64,000 bases of DNA from Saccharibacillus soli (GTDB taxonomy: Bacteria; Bacillota; Bacilli; Paenibacillales; Paenibacillaceae). The stretch covers positions 1,364,001 through 1,428,000 of the forward strand of contig NIOB01000001.1 of assembly GCA_002189105.1 (NCBI GenBank), read 5' to 3'. The position numbers and the translations under genes are program-made. A model generated the notes under the pieces. That model ran no database searches. It was given only the letters and a program-made list of their open reading frames with translations, and was not told the origin of the DNA. Shown here piece after piece: positions 16,682 through 26,394 of the stretch; the first letter of the stretch is position 1, and every line of letters starts with the position of its first letter.

Positions 16682-17601
16682 AGCTTATTCCTCCTTTGGA
16701 GCAACCGTACGATGATGATGAACACGAAGGTCATAAAGAGCAGCATCAAGGCCATGCTCCAGAGGACATTGTTCTGAACCGAACCGGTCGAAGTATTCGT
16801 CATATTCAAGGTGATAACGCTGGTCAGCGTGGAAGCTGAAGTCAGCAGCGAGGTCGGCAGAAACGGTGCATTACCGATGACCATCTGCACGGCAAGGGCT
16901 TCACCAAACGCACGCGCAATACCGAGAATGATCCCGGTCCACAGCGAAGGAGCCAGAGTCGGCAGCACCACACGGTAGATCGTCTGCCAGCGCGTTGCGC
17001 CCAGTGCATAGGAAGCTTCACGCATCCCGCGAGGCAGCGAAGCCAGCGCGTCAGCTGCGATACTGGTGATCGTAGGCAGAATCATGACGGACAGTACCAG
17101 TGCGCCCGCTCCTACGCCATAGCCCAGCGAATTACCGCCAGTCAGCGCAGAGATGAACGGAACCAGCACCGTCAGGCCGATAAAGCCGTATACGACGGAC
17201 GGAATCCCCGACAGCAGCTCAATGACGGGTTGAAGGACTCGCTTGCCTTTACCTGGCACGATCTCCGTCATGAACAGTGCTGCGCAGATGCTCAGTGGAC
17301 CAGCGATCAGAGCGGCCAGCATCGATACGACAAACGAACCGCCGATGAACGGCAGAGCGCCGAACGACGCCGGGGAACCATCCGGGCTCCAGTGGGTGCC
17401 GAACAGGAATTCAATCGGGCTAACGCCGTCTTTGAAGAAAGTGCTCAGACCCTTCGAAGCGACAAAGTACACGATCGACACGATGACCACGATCAGCAGC
17501 AGCACGCACAGATTGGTATAGATTTTGCCGATCATATCCTCGCGGTGATGTTTGGCGAAACCGCGCTTTTTAGGCTCAGAAATAGCCTTAGTATTTTCCA
17601 T
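16678..17601 (-). CDS. pstC: phosphate ABC transporter permease
   Basis: A 307-residue permease with six transmembrane helices, an N-terminal cytoplasmic tail, and the REASYALGATRW loop for ATPase contact. The ATG follows GGAGAGGG. It is second in the operon after pstS, separated from it by a hairpin, and overlaps pstA. Confidence 0.96.
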   Translation of the reverse strand: MENTKAISEPKKRGFAKHHREDMIGKIYTNLCVLLLIVVIVSIVYFVASKGLSTFFKDGVSPIEFLFGTHWSPDGSPASFGALPFIGGSFVVSMLAALIAGPLSICAALFMTEIVPGKGKRVLQPVIELLSGIPSVVYGFIGLTVLVPFISALTGGNSLGYGVGAGALVLSVMILPTITSIAADALASLPRGMREASYALGATRWQTIYRVVLPTLAPSLWTGIILGIARAFGEALAVQMVIGNAPFLPTSLLTSASTLTSVITLNMTNTSTGSVQNNVLWSMALMLLFMTFVFIIIVRLLQRRNKL

Positions 17602-17641
17602 AAGTGGTTACCCTCTCCATTCCTTGTTAAACGCGCAAATA

Positions 17642-17660
17642 GAGGCGGAGAACCCGCCTC
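17642..17660 (-). terminator. intercistronic hairpin pstS-pstC
   Basis: GAGGCGG (17642-17648) pairs with CCGCCTC (17654-17660). On the minus strand it is followed by TATTTG, a weak U-tract. Such hairpins usually reduce read-through or protect the upstream mRNA, giving more binding protein than permease. Confidence 0.5.
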
Positions 17661-17685
17661 TTTTGTTGCCGGTGCATCAAGTCGT

Positions 17686-18636
17686 TTATTGAATCACTTT
17701 GCCCTCAGCGTCGCGTTTTACTTTCATGCTGGACACCGGAATGTAACCCAGTTCGGTAACATCGGCTTGTTGAACTTCGTCCGACATGAAGTAATCCAGG
17801 AAGGCTTTGGTTGCACCATCAGGCTCACCTTTGGTATACATGTGCTCGTAAGCCCAGATCGGATATTTGCCGTCTTGTACGTTAGCTTCCGTCGGCTCAA
17901 CGCCGTCGTAGCTCAGAGCAGTAACCGTGTCGTCCAGGTACGAGAAGGCCAGGTAACCGATCGCGCCTTTGGTGTCGGCCACGATTTGTTTAACCGTACC
18001 CGAAGAATCCTGTTCGATCGAACCCGCAACGTTTTCAACTTTTTCGCCGAGTGCGAATTTCTCGAATGTAGCGCGCGTACCCGAGCTGCTCGGACGGTTA
18101 ACGATCGTGATCTTCTGATCCGCGCCGCCTACGTCTTTCCAGTTCGTGATTTTGCCTTTGAAGATGTCAACCAGCTGTTGTTTGGTCAGGTTCGTTACGC
18201 CAGTGTCTTTGTTTACGACACTTGCCATAGCGACAACCGCTACTTGATGGTCAACCAATTCTTTCGCTTTGTCCGCATCCAGCTTCTCTTCTGCGAACAC
18301 GTCGGAGTTTCCGATATTTGCCGCGCCTTCGGATACTTGCGTCAGGCCTGTACCACTGCCTCCGCCTTGTACTTGTACGGTAACGTCTCCGTTATCGCCC
18401 ATGAACTTTTGACCCACTTGATCGACCAGCGGCTGGAGAGCCGTCGATCCGACTGCCAGGATCTCGCCCGATACTTTTGCGTCAGCCGGTTGCTCAGTAG
18501 CTGCCGGAGTTGTCGTGCCTGTCGCAGCCGGTTCTGCATTGGTCGATGCCGTAGTGCCCGCGTTGTTGCCGCAAGCTGTAAGTGCGAGCATAGCGGAAAG
18601 TGTCAAAGCTCCGAATAACGTTTTTTTCGATTTCAT
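17686..18636 (-). CDS. pstS: phosphate-binding lipoprotein
   Basis: A 316-residue lipoprotein with lipobox LTAC (Cys22) and a Thr/Ala-rich linker, followed by a type II periplasmic-binding fold. PstS phosphate-binding patterns are GSTALQPLVDQ and the NRPSSSGTRATF loop. It captures phosphate outside the membrane and delivers it to PstCA. GGAGGG precedes the ATG. The upstream Pho-box-like repeat suggests induction under phosphate limitation. Confidence 0.97.
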   Translation of the reverse strand: MKSKKTLFGALTLSAMLALTACGNNAGTTASTNAEPAATGTTTPAATEQPADAKVSGEILAVGSTALQPLVDQVGQKFMGDNGDVTVQVQGGGSGTGLTQVSEGAANIGNSDVFAEEKLDADKAKELVDHQVAVVAMASVVNKDTGVTNLTKQQLVDIFKGKITNWKDVGGADQKITIVNRPSSSGTRATFEKFALGEKVENVAGSIEQDSSGTVKQIVADTKGAIGYLAFSYLDDTVTALSYDGVEPTEANVQDGKYPIWAYEHMYTKGEPDGATKAFLDYFMSDEVQQADVTELGYIPVSSMKVKRDAEGKVIQ

Positions 18637-18720
18637 GTCTGGTTAGACCCTCCTAGTGGATTCATACGATTGCGGTCGTCTTCTCTCTGTCCGAGTTGTC
18701 CGCGCCGCTTTACAGTACCC

Positions 18721-18774
18721 ATTGTAGGATCTGAAAATTAACGCAAAACACTTGTTTTGTAAAACGAATGTAAA
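18721..18774 (-). promoter_or_regulatory. pstS promoter with Pho-box-like repeats
   Basis: On the minus strand TTTACA occurs twice 11 bp apart (18774-18769 and 18763-18758), matching the TTAACA-N5 spacing of PhoP sites. A TACAAT -10 box lies about 32 bp downstream (18726-18721). The remaining part of the 340-bp gap 18637-18976 holds only this site and the terminator at 18829-18866. Confidence 0.5.
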
Positions 18775-18828
18775 ATATAAAGTTAGGCAGCAATCATTCC
18801 TTTATTCGGCTCCATGAAAGGTCAAAAC

Positions 18829-18866
18829 AGCAAAAACCAAAAAGACGCCCGAAGTGAATTCGGGCG
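18829..18866 (-). terminator. terminator of the xylan operon
   Basis: CGCCCGAA (18846-18853) and TTCGGGCG (18859-18866) form an 8-bp stem with a 5-nt loop, followed on the minus strand by TCTTTTTGGTTTTTG. It lies about 110 bp after the last GH43 stop. Confidence 0.75.
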
Positions 18867-18976
18867 CCCAAAGATGTTAAAATAGCGATCATATAAGGAA
18901 AAATGATAAAAAGGAAGGCTGACGATCCGCACGCTCGATCATTGTCTCGCCGTTCTGACCTTGCTGGTTACCTGGC

Positions 18977-20536
18977 TTAACGTATACACGCATACGTTAG
19001 GCAAGAGTAAAAGGCCGGCTGTGTATCGCCTTGAGCATTGGAGGCATGCAGTCCAATACATACACCGGTAAATCCTCCATTAACTTCAGGTGAGAGTGCG
19101 GAAACAGGCACATGCAGACCGCTATCCGACCAATGGATGCCATCCACCGAATACGCGGCACCATACCCTTCCCGATCTGCAAACAGCTTGATGTACAGGC
19201 TGCCTTCAGCTGGAATATCTGCGCAGGTCACCTGCTCCGTCTGCTCGCCATTACGCATCTGGGTCAGCAGAACCCGATGGCCTTTCCTATGGGCAATCCC
19301 CACAAAGAAATGGCCTCGATGATTCAGCCGTGCAGCCAGGCCGGCATACTCGCCTTCGCTGACGGGCTGGTAATCCAGCAGCGCAGACCATTGCATCTGT
19401 TGATGCTGCTGACGCAGACAAGCGAAGACGGCGGGCGCTTCATCATCCAGCGAATACCGACTGCCAATTAGCGTTACCCCAGGCGGCTGTTCGCTCCACT
19501 GGTAACGAGCAGCTTCGTAATCACGCAGGAATGACCATTCAGGACCGAATCCGCTCTCGTACACGGTGGAAGAGACATGATCCTGCTGGGGCGGAGATAC
19601 GTTTTCCTCCACAATGGATGGAACCTCTCGACCTTGAGCGTCGAAGAATCCCTCCATGACTGTCCCGGTGTTCACATCGATGTCCGGCCAGCCCTCCGCA
19701 GTCCAACGGACAGGCGCCAGGAATGTCTCTCGACCCAGCGGTGAATATTGACCGTCAATCGGACGCATCCCCAGAAATACCGCCCACCATTGTCCCTGGA
19801 TGTCTTCAATCAGATCGGCATGTCCCAGACATTGAACCGGATGCTCCTTCAGCCCCCGATGCGTCAGAAACGGCTCTCCCCGGTCTTCAAAAGGACCATA
19901 GGGATGGTCGCTTCGGGCGATAAGCTGCCGATGCTCGAAGGAAGTTCCTCCAGACGCCGCCGTTAGATAGTAGCGACCATGGATCTTATAGAGATGGGGG
20001 CCTTCCAGCCAAGGCCCTTCATCGCCTCTCCAGATGACTACCGGCTCGGACAGGATCGTCCCGTCAGAGGGATCGATCTCGTATTGAATGATGTGCGACT
20101 CGTACCCTTCGCCATTCTGCGAAGTCACATAAGCGCGACCGTCATCATCGAAGAACAGCGATGGATCAATATTGCCATAAGGAAGGCGGATCGGGTCTGA
20201 CCAAGGCCCTTCCGCCGCTTCCGCTGTGACATAAAAGTTACCGATGCCGCGAACATCCGTGGTAATCATGTAAAACCGTCCATCATGGTAGCGAAGGGTT
20301 GAAGCGTAGATGCCGCTGGAACTTGCACGATGCCGCAGATCCAACTGCTCTCTTCGCGTCAGCACGTGACCGATCGGCTTCCAGTTGAAGAGATCATGGC
20401 TCTGAAATACAGGAACCCCAGGGAAATACTCAAAAGAACTCGTAATCAGATAGAAGGATTCTCCAACACGAACCACACTGGGATCGGGATGAAATCCGGG
20501 AATGACCGGATTGGTGTACGCAGGGCGCTTCGGCAT
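18977..20536 (-). CDS. GH43 beta-xylosidase / alpha-L-arabinofuranosidase with C-terminal beta-sandwich
   Basis: A 519-residue cytoplasmic enzyme. The five-bladed propeller has the GH43 triad D18 (HPDPS, base), D124 (NIDPS) and E178 (LEGPHLYK, acid). Residues after about 330 form the concanavalin-like domain seen in the XynB-related subfamilies. Expected action is release of xylose or arabinose from short xylo-oligosaccharides; which activity dominates cannot be told. The start is ATG at 20536, two bases after the stop of the previous GH43 gene; the open frame further upstream lies inside that gene. It is last in the importer-xylanase operon. Confidence 0.92.
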   Translation of the reverse strand: MPKRPAYTNPVIPGFHPDPSVVRVGESFYLITSSFEYFPGVPVFQSHDLFNWKPIGHVLTRREQLDLRHRASSSGIYASTLRYHDGRFYMITTDVRGIGNFYVTAEAAEGPWSDPIRLPYGNIDPSLFFDDDGRAYVTSQNGEGYESHIIQYEIDPSDGTILSEPVVIWRGDEGPWLEGPHLYKIHGRYYLTAASGGTSFEHRQLIARSDHPYGPFEDRGEPFLTHRGLKEHPVQCLGHADLIEDIQGQWWAVFLGMRPIDGQYSPLGRETFLAPVRWTAEGWPDIDVNTGTVMEGFFDAQGREVPSIVEENVSPPQQDHVSSTVYESGFGPEWSFLRDYEAARYQWSEQPPGVTLIGSRYSLDDEAPAVFACLRQQHQQMQWSALLDYQPVSEGEYAGLAARLNHRGHFFVGIAHRKGHRVLLTQMRNGEQTEQVTCADIPAEGSLYIKLFADREGYGAAYSVDGIHWSDSGLHVPVSALSPEVNGGFTGVCIGLHASNAQGDTQPAFYSCLTYACIR

Positions 20537-20538
20537 GA

Positions 20539-21528
20539 TTAAGCTTCCACTTCCGTATAAGGATGAATCGTCTGGATCGTCCCGTCCTCGTTGTAATGAA
20601 GTTCCGTATATTTCACACATCGCTTGTGATTCACTCCGCCCGACAACGAGCTGTCATGGTAGAACAGATACCATTTGCCATCAAACTCAACGATGGAGTG
20701 ATGGGTCGTCCATCCCACAACCGGCGTCAGGATCACGCCCTTGAACACAAATGGTCCCTGTGGATTCGGACTGACGGCGTATACCAGCTTATGCGTCGTT
20801 CCTGTCGAATACGACAGATAATACAGATCGCGGTATTTATGCACCCATGGGCCTTCAAAATAGCGACGATCTTCATCTCCGGCGAGAATAGGCTGTCCGT
20901 CTTCGTCCACGATGGCAATCTCGCTTGGCGCTTCCGCCAGCGACAGCATATCTGCACTCAGTCTGGCTACACGCGGGCCAATCGCCGGTTGATCGGCAGC
21001 CGGGCCTTCTGTCCGCTCCGACTCGAACGTTCCGCTCTGCCATTTCTCAAGCTGACCTCCCCACAGTCCGCCAAAATACATGTACGATTCGCCATCGTCA
21101 TCGACCAGTACAGCCGGATCGATGCTGTAGCTGCCTTCCATATACTGCGGTTCTGCCTGGAACGGGCCTTCCGGCGATTCCGATACGGCAACGCCGATAC
21201 GGAAGACACCTTCATGGTCACGCGCAGGGAAAAACAGATAATATTTGTCGTTCTTGTAAGCAGCGTCCGGTGCCCACATCTGAGCCGATGCCCAGGGAAC
21301 GTCTCGTACATGCAGCGCTTCACCGTGATCGACCGCTTCGGCACCAATTCCGTCCAGCGACAGAACATGATAGTCTTCCATCTTGTACTGATCGCCATTA
21401 TCGTTGCTCGGGCCGTCGTGATCCAAGTCGTGGGAAGGATAGATATATAGTTTGCCATTAAATACATGGGCAGAAGGGTCAGCGGTATAGATGTGGGTAA
21501 CGATAGGCTCGTTGAATTGGGTAGTCAT
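20539..21528 (-). CDS. GH43 glycosidase (beta-xylosidase-like)
   Basis: A 329-residue single-domain GH43 enzyme without signal peptide. Predicted catalytic residues are D17 (TADPS), D137 (SIDPAV) and E225 (FEGPWVHK). The short form with the IYPSHD motif resembles GH43 beta-xylosidases acting on linear xylo-oligosaccharides. The start is ATG at 21528 behind AAGGAGC with 7-nt spacing; a TTG immediately before it is less likely. It lies between the GH10 gene and the larger GH43 gene in one operon. Confidence 0.9.
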   Translation of the reverse strand: MTTQFNEPIVTHIYTADPSAHVFNGKLYIYPSHDLDHDGPSNDNGDQYKMEDYHVLSLDGIGAEAVDHGEALHVRDVPWASAQMWAPDAAYKNDKYYLFFPARDHEGVFRIGVAVSESPEGPFQAEPQYMEGSYSIDPAVLVDDDGESYMYFGGLWGGQLEKWQSGTFESERTEGPAADQPAIGPRVARLSADMLSLAEAPSEIAIVDEDGQPILAGDEDRRYFEGPWVHKYRDLYYLSYSTGTTHKLVYAVSPNPQGPFVFKGVILTPVVGWTTHHSIVEFDGKWYLFYHDSSLSGGVNHKRCVKYTELHYNEDGTIQTIHPYTEVEA

Positions 21529-21577
21529 CAATGCGCTCCTTTACAATGTAATTGAAATAAGGGAAAAGCAATTATCC

Positions 21578-22582
21578 TTACACGCGGGTCTGATCCAGGA
21601 TGCTCCAGAACGCCGGTTTGGGCTGAAGCTGGCGGTCGAATGGAAGCGGCCAGTTCAAGCGACCGCGAACCGGGAAACCATCCAGCCAGGTTCCGCTATC
21701 GGCGGCTCCCCAGAACGTTACAGAGTCAATTGCTGCACGATATTCACGGAACAGGCGGAAGATACCTTCATAACGCTGGGTCAACAGCTCCTGCATCTCG
21801 GCAGTTGGCTCCAGCAGATCGGTACGCCGATCATCGAAGCGGAACGCGGAAATATCCAGTTCCGTAATATGCAGCCGAACGCCAAGCGAAGCGTATAATT
21901 CGATGGCTTCACGAATCTCTTCGAGCGAAGGTCCATAGAGATTCCAGTGTGCCTGCATGCCGATTCCATGCACGGGAGCACCGGCATCCAGCAGCGAACG
22001 AACGAGCCGATGAATCTTGTCACGTTTGACGGGATCGGTCTCGTTGTAATCATTGTAGAACAGCTGTACGTTCGGATCGGCTTCATGCGCGATGCGGAAC
22101 GCCTGCTCCAGATAATCCTCGCCTACCGTGGACAGCCATTTGGTCTCTCTCAGATACGATTCGCTCTTGTCTTCGATGGCCTCATTGACTACATCCCAGG
22201 CCGAGATCTGGCCGCGATAGCGTGACATGACCGTACGGGCGTGCTCACGCAGTCGATCCAGTACCTTCTCGCGGGAAGCCGGACTTCCATCCGCTTCTTC
22301 AAAGACCCAGTCCGGCGTCTGATTGTGCCAGACCAGCGTATGTCCACGCATCGTCATGCCATGACGCTTGGCAAAGGCAGCGATCTCATCGGCGGCTGCG
22401 AAGTCATATCGATCCTCTTCCGGATGGATCTCCTCGAACTTCATCTGATTTTCAGCAGTCAGGCTGTTATAGTGTGTGGCAATGAATTCTCCTTCTCGCT
22501 GAATCGTGCGGGTGCTGACGGCAGCTCCAATCTTAAACATCCCGTCGTATGCCTGATACAGAGACGGCGTTTGATTTTCCAT
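21578..22582 (-). CDS. intracellular GH10 endo-beta-1,4-xylanase
   Basis: A 334-residue GH10 barrel with acid/base E134 (WDVVNEA) and nucleophile E241 (HITELDIS), plus the RGHTLVWHNQTPDW motif. There is no signal peptide or carbohydrate-binding module, as in the intracellular GH10 enzymes of Geobacillus and Paenibacillus that cut imported aldouronate or xylo-oligosaccharides. The ATG at 22582 follows GGGAGGG; the upstream extension lacks such a site. It is downstream of the two permease genes. Confidence 0.95.
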   Translation of the reverse strand: MENQTPSLYQAYDGMFKIGAAVSTRTIQREGEFIATHYNSLTAENQMKFEEIHPEEDRYDFAAADEIAAFAKRHGMTMRGHTLVWHNQTPDWVFEEADGSPASREKVLDRLREHARTVMSRYRGQISAWDVVNEAIEDKSESYLRETKWLSTVGEDYLEQAFRIAHEADPNVQLFYNDYNETDPVKRDKIHRLVRSLLDAGAPVHGIGMQAHWNLYGPSLEEIREAIELYASLGVRLHITELDISAFRFDDRRTDLLEPTAEMQELLTQRYEGIFRLFREYRAAIDSVTFWGAADSGTWLDGFPVRGRLNWPLPFDRQLQPKPAFWSILDQTRV

Positions 22583-22655
22583 TGTCGTTAATCCCTCCCG
22601 TTGTGATCGTATGGAATCCTTTAGCATGAAATCCTTTAATCGTTGTTCGCTTAAC

Positions 22656-23561
22656 CTACTCTTTCACACTGCCCAACTGGAGGCCATGTACGAAGTATTT
22701 CTGCATGAAAGGATAGACCAGCAGGATCGGCACCGAAGCGACAATGGTAATCGCCGCACGAATCGAGACTGGTGTTACCATGTTCTGTGCAGCCGCTGAC
22801 GGATCGGCGCCGCTGGAGCTGGCTACACTGCTGTTCAGGTTCATGGAGGAAGAGAGCAGCTTCATCAGCTCGAACTGCAGGGTACTCAGATTTTGCTTGG
22901 ACGAAGCGTACAGGAACGTGTCGAACCAGGAGTTCCATTGCCCCACCGCTACGAACAAGGCTACGGTTGCCAGTACCGGCTGACAGAGCGGCAGGATGAT
23001 CGAGATGAAGGTCCGGAAATCGCCGGCACCGTCGATCTTGGCGGACTCGATCAAGCCTTCCGGCAGCGTCTGGATGTACGTCCGAATGACGATCATGTTG
23101 AAGGCGCTGATGAGTCCGGGTACGATGTAGACCAGGAAGCTGCCGACGAGATGCAGATCTTTCATCAGGAAGTACGTTGGGATCAGACCTGCACTGAAGT
23201 ACATGGTCAGTACAACCAGAATGGTGATCGGTTTGCGCAGCACGTAATCTTTGCGGCTCAATGTATAAGCCAGCATGGAAGTCAGGAACAAACTCAGTAC
23301 GGTTGCAATAACCGTTCGCGCTACCGAAATCCAGAAAGCATTCAGCAGGTGACCGTTGGCGAACACTGCACGATAGTTCTGATCCGTCCAGATCCGGGGC
23401 CACAGATAGATCCCGCCCCGAATGGTATCATTACCGGCGTTCATGGATACTGCAAAGGTGTTCAGGAATGGATAGAGCGTAATCACGGCGATGGCAATCA
23501 TGAGTAAGCCGTTTAGCGTATGGAATACAAGCGGCTCCAGCCGCATCTTTTTCGTATTCAT
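22656..23561 (-). CDS. carbohydrate ABC transporter permease, LplC/YtcP type
   Basis: A 301-residue permease with six membrane segments and the EAA-loop ESAKIDGAGDFRTF for contact with a shared ATPase. The C-terminal GLQLGSVKE is typical of LplC/YtcP proteins. AAGGAGG precedes the ATG. It works with the neighbouring permease and lipoprotein as importer of xylan-derived oligosaccharides (inferred from GH10/GH43 in the operon). No ATPase gene is linked, as usual for CUT1 systems energised by MsmX-like proteins. Confidence 0.94.
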   Translation of the reverse strand: MNTKKMRLEPLVFHTLNGLLMIAIAVITLYPFLNTFAVSMNAGNDTIRGGIYLWPRIWTDQNYRAVFANGHLLNAFWISVARTVIATVLSLFLTSMLAYTLSRKDYVLRKPITILVVLTMYFSAGLIPTYFLMKDLHLVGSFLVYIVPGLISAFNMIVIRTYIQTLPEGLIESAKIDGAGDFRTFISIILPLCQPVLATVALFVAVGQWNSWFDTFLYASSKQNLSTLQFELMKLLSSSMNLNSSVASSSGADPSAAAQNMVTPVSIRAAITIVASVPILLVYPFMQKYFVHGLQLGSVKE

Positions 23562-23639
23562 CGGTTATTGTCCTCCTTCATACTCGTGTCTTGTCTCAAT
23601 CAGATGAACCAAATGCTGCGATTGAAGCGAGACAAGTCA

Positions 23640-24596
23640 TTAGATCAATCGTTCTTCGCCCAAGCGTTTGGCAATGGAGTTAGCGGCGAAGATCAGCGTA
23701 ATACTGACGATCGTCTTGAATATGCCGGCTGCGGTTGCAAGGGAGTAGTTACCGATCTGTAAGCCGTACTTGAGGACGAAGATGTCAATGGTCTGCGACC
23801 AGTCCACGACGACACCGTTACCCAGCAGGTACTGCACTTCAAAGCCGGCTTCCAGCATCCAGCCCATGTTCATAATCAACAGGATGACTACAATGGACTT
23901 GATCCCAGGCAGGGTGATGTAAAACATTTTTTGATACCGGTTGGCTCCGTCGATCTCGGCCGCTTCATATTGCGAAGGGTCGATCGATGTGATGGCGGCC
24001 AGGTAGATGATGGCGTTCCAGCCAAGCTCTTTCCAGACGTGGGAAGCACCGACGATGCCCCAGAAGTATTTCGGAATACTCAGCCACATGATCGGTTCAC
24101 TGATAAATCCTAACTTCATCAGCACCACATTGATAATCCCGCCGTCTACAGACAGTGAGGTGGCGACAATCCCGGTTACAATGATCCAGGACAGGAAGTG
24201 AGGCAGATAGGATACGGTTTGAATCGTTCTTTTGAAAAAGCGGCCTTTGATCTCATTCAACAGCAGTGCGAACAAGATGGCGGTCACAAAACCGAGAATC
24301 ATGTTAATCAAACTCATAGCAACCGTGTTACGCAGGACGCGCAGGAACGCCTCATCCGTAAACAGGAAGGCGAAATGCTTGAATCCGACCCATTTCTGCT
24401 CCGAAAGAGCTTTCGCCGGGCTGTAATCCTGGAAAGCCATCGTCCAACCCCAAATCGGGTAGTACGAGAAGACCAGAATATAAACCACGATTGGAAGCGA
24501 CATGAACATGAGCTGCTTTTGGCTGCGCAGCTTTTTCATTAATGAAGACTTGGGCATATCCGTGGATGCGGACTTGCGCGAAATGGCTTTAGCCAT
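23640..24596 (-). CDS. carbohydrate ABC transporter permease, LplB/YtcQ-associated type
   Basis: A 318-residue permease with six membrane helices after a basic cytoplasmic N-terminus. The EAA-loop is EAAEIDGANRYQKM. The GWTMAFQDYSP segment after helix 1 is characteristic of LplB-type subunits. GGGGGAG precedes the ATG. It sits between the solute-binding protein and the second permease. Confidence 0.94.
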   Translation of the reverse strand: MAKAISRKSASTDMPKSSLMKKLRSQKQLMFMSLPIVVYILVFSYYPIWGWTMAFQDYSPAKALSEQKWVGFKHFAFLFTDEAFLRVLRNTVAMSLINMILGFVTAILFALLLNEIKGRFFKRTIQTVSYLPHFLSWIIVTGIVATSLSVDGGIINVVLMKLGFISEPIMWLSIPKYFWGIVGASHVWKELGWNAIIYLAAITSIDPSQYEAAEIDGANRYQKMFYITLPGIKSIVVILLIMNMGWMLEAGFEVQYLLGNGVVVDWSQTIDIFVLKYGLQIGNYSLATAAGIFKTIVSITLIFAANSIAKRLGEERLI

Positions 24597-24642
24597 GGTG
24601 CTCTCCCCCTAACCGGCCCTCCGGCCTATATCGGCTATTTAA

Positions 24643-24675
24643 GATCGGGGAAAACGCCAAGCGTCTTCCCCGATC
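24643..24675 (-). other. intercistronic stem-loop after solute-binding protein
   Basis: A 15-bp stem (24643-24657 with 24661-24675, one wobble) and 3-nt loop, 15 bp after the stop. It is followed by TTAAATAG rather than a U-tract, so it is more likely an mRNA stabiliser or partial terminator that favours binding-protein expression. Confidence 0.65.
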
Positions 24676-24689
24676 CGTTACGCCTTTTT

Positions 24690-26342
24690 TTACTTTTTGA
24701 CGGTCCAGTTCTTGATCCGCCACTGAATTTGCTCATTGATGCGATCTTCGTAAGCTTTGACATTGATCTTGCTAAAGGCATTCACGTAATCGTCCCATAC
24801 TGCGTCGAACTTGCCGTCTTCCGCCATAACCGCCTGCGGCAGGTATTTCAGCGAGGTATCAGTCATTTGTTTGTTCGCAACGGAAGCATCGGAGCCTTCG
24901 ATCAAATCGACCTGCCAAGCTGGGTAATACACGGCGTTCTCAGGAGCTGGTGAGAAGAAGTCGGCCCATGTTTTGAATCCGTAAGTATCCAGCAGTTTCT
25001 TGTCTTCGTCTTTCAAGCTGGCATAGAACTCTTCCGGCTGCTCGCCTGCGCTTGTCGCGTTGCCGTCCGTAAACGTACCTTGCGTTTTTGGAGCCGCGCC
25101 GTAGAAGCCGTCTGCACGGTTGGCCAGCTTCCAGGTTGGGTCTTCCTGCTGTTTGCGCTGCTCTGGTGTACGGGAGAAGCGTCCTTTGTCGTCCACAACG
25201 TAGTCCACGCCTTCTTCGCCCCAGCTGAGCAGCTTTTGATACTTTTCGTCCATCAGAGAATCCAGGAACTTGATGATCTTGACTGGATCTTTGGCGTTTT
25301 TACTGATACCGAAGCCATTGTTCAGGTTGATGACCGGACGATCCAGATAGTGGTCTTTGATTGACGAATCATAAGTCAGCGGGAAGCCAACATATGTGCG
25401 ATCAATCTTGCCCTGGGATACCAGTGTGTCTTCAGCCGGTTGGAAGTTCCATTTCTGATCGAACATGCCGAGTACGCGACCCGAGGAGAGTTTCGCCAGA
25501 TACTGGTCATAGTTCTGTACGAAAGCTTCTTTGTCGAACAGACCTTCGTTATACAGGCCGTTCAGTTCTTTGTAATACCGTTTTGAGATGTCTTTGTCCG
25601 CGAAAACGGTTGCTACATCGTTGTCCACGACAACGCCGCCGTCGTTCGGGTGGCCCGTCAAGTGTTCCGGCGGGTTAAGCAGTGGGAACGTCCGCCAGTC
25701 GGAAGCCAGCGTCGTGAAGCCGATCGTCGGCTGCCCATCGATCGTCGGGTTTTTCGCTGCGTAATCACGAATCAGTTTTGTGAAGTCTTCCAGTGTTTTC
25801 GGCGTCGGGTAGCCTGCGTCTTCCAGTACCGCTTTCTGGATCCAGAACGCCGGTCCATTGTAGTTATTGTTATGGAATTCGCCAGAGTAAGCGCCGTAGT
25901 TCGGCAGCCAGTAGATGTGGCCATCGCTGGAGTCTTTCATTTGGTTCCAGTATTTCTCATAATGTTTCTTGAGGTTAGGCGCGTTCTTCTCGATCAGGTC
26001 TTCCAGCGGAATCACGGCGCCGGCTGCAACCAGCTTCGTATCAGCCGTAATCAGATCCGGATAATCGCCGCCTGCGATCATGACGCCCAGCTTCTGCTGC
26101 AAGTCGCCGACCAGGAATTCCATGTTCAATTTGACGCCAAGCTCATCTTCGATCTTTTTGTAAATGCGGTTGTCTTCCGTCGGTGCCTGGTTTGGTGTAC
26201 TGATAAACGCGGAAATCGTCATCTTGCCGGAATCGCTTTCAGCTGTTTTCGCGTCACCGCCTCCGCATGCCGATAGTGTCAGGGCTGTTGCCATCAGCAG
26301 CGAAACGCCGCCCCACATTTTTTTCATTTTGTATCCCCCCAT
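24690..26342 (-). CDS. solute-binding lipoprotein of sugar ABC importer (LplA/YtcQ type)
   Basis: A 550-residue extracellular lipoprotein: signal peptide with lipobox LSAC, then a two-lobe binding fold of the large LplA class. Patterns such as DLIEKNAPNLKKHYEKYWNQ are typical of Paenibacillus members. It should bind xylo- or aldouronate oligosaccharides, judged from its operon. The ATG at 26342 has AGGAGG 7 bases upstream; an ATG five codons later is possible. A perfect cre site lies in its leader. Confidence 0.94.
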   Translation of the reverse strand: MGGYKMKKMWGGVSLLMATALTLSACGGGDAKTAESDSGKMTISAFISTPNQAPTEDNRIYKKIEDELGVKLNMEFLVGDLQQKLGVMIAGGDYPDLITADTKLVAAGAVIPLEDLIEKNAPNLKKHYEKYWNQMKDSSDGHIYWLPNYGAYSGEFHNNNYNGPAFWIQKAVLEDAGYPTPKTLEDFTKLIRDYAAKNPTIDGQPTIGFTTLASDWRTFPLLNPPEHLTGHPNDGGVVVDNDVATVFADKDISKRYYKELNGLYNEGLFDKEAFVQNYDQYLAKLSSGRVLGMFDQKWNFQPAEDTLVSQGKIDRTYVGFPLTYDSSIKDHYLDRPVINLNNGFGISKNAKDPVKIIKFLDSLMDEKYQKLLSWGEEGVDYVVDDKGRFSRTPEQRKQQEDPTWKLANRADGFYGAAPKTQGTFTDGNATSAGEQPEEFYASLKDEDKKLLDTYGFKTWADFFSPAPENAVYYPAWQVDLIEGSDASVANKQMTDTSLKYLPQAVMAEDGKFDAVWDDYVNAFSKINVKAYEDRINEQIQWRIKNWTVKK

Positions 26343-26394
26343 AGGTTGACCTCCTCGGAAATGTAATCCTGTTTGCTCTTTTATTATGTATCAA

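Noticed and set aside
17230-18618. 462-codon open frame on the plus strand
   Set aside because: It is a shadow of pstC and pstS, made open by codon bias on the opposite strand.
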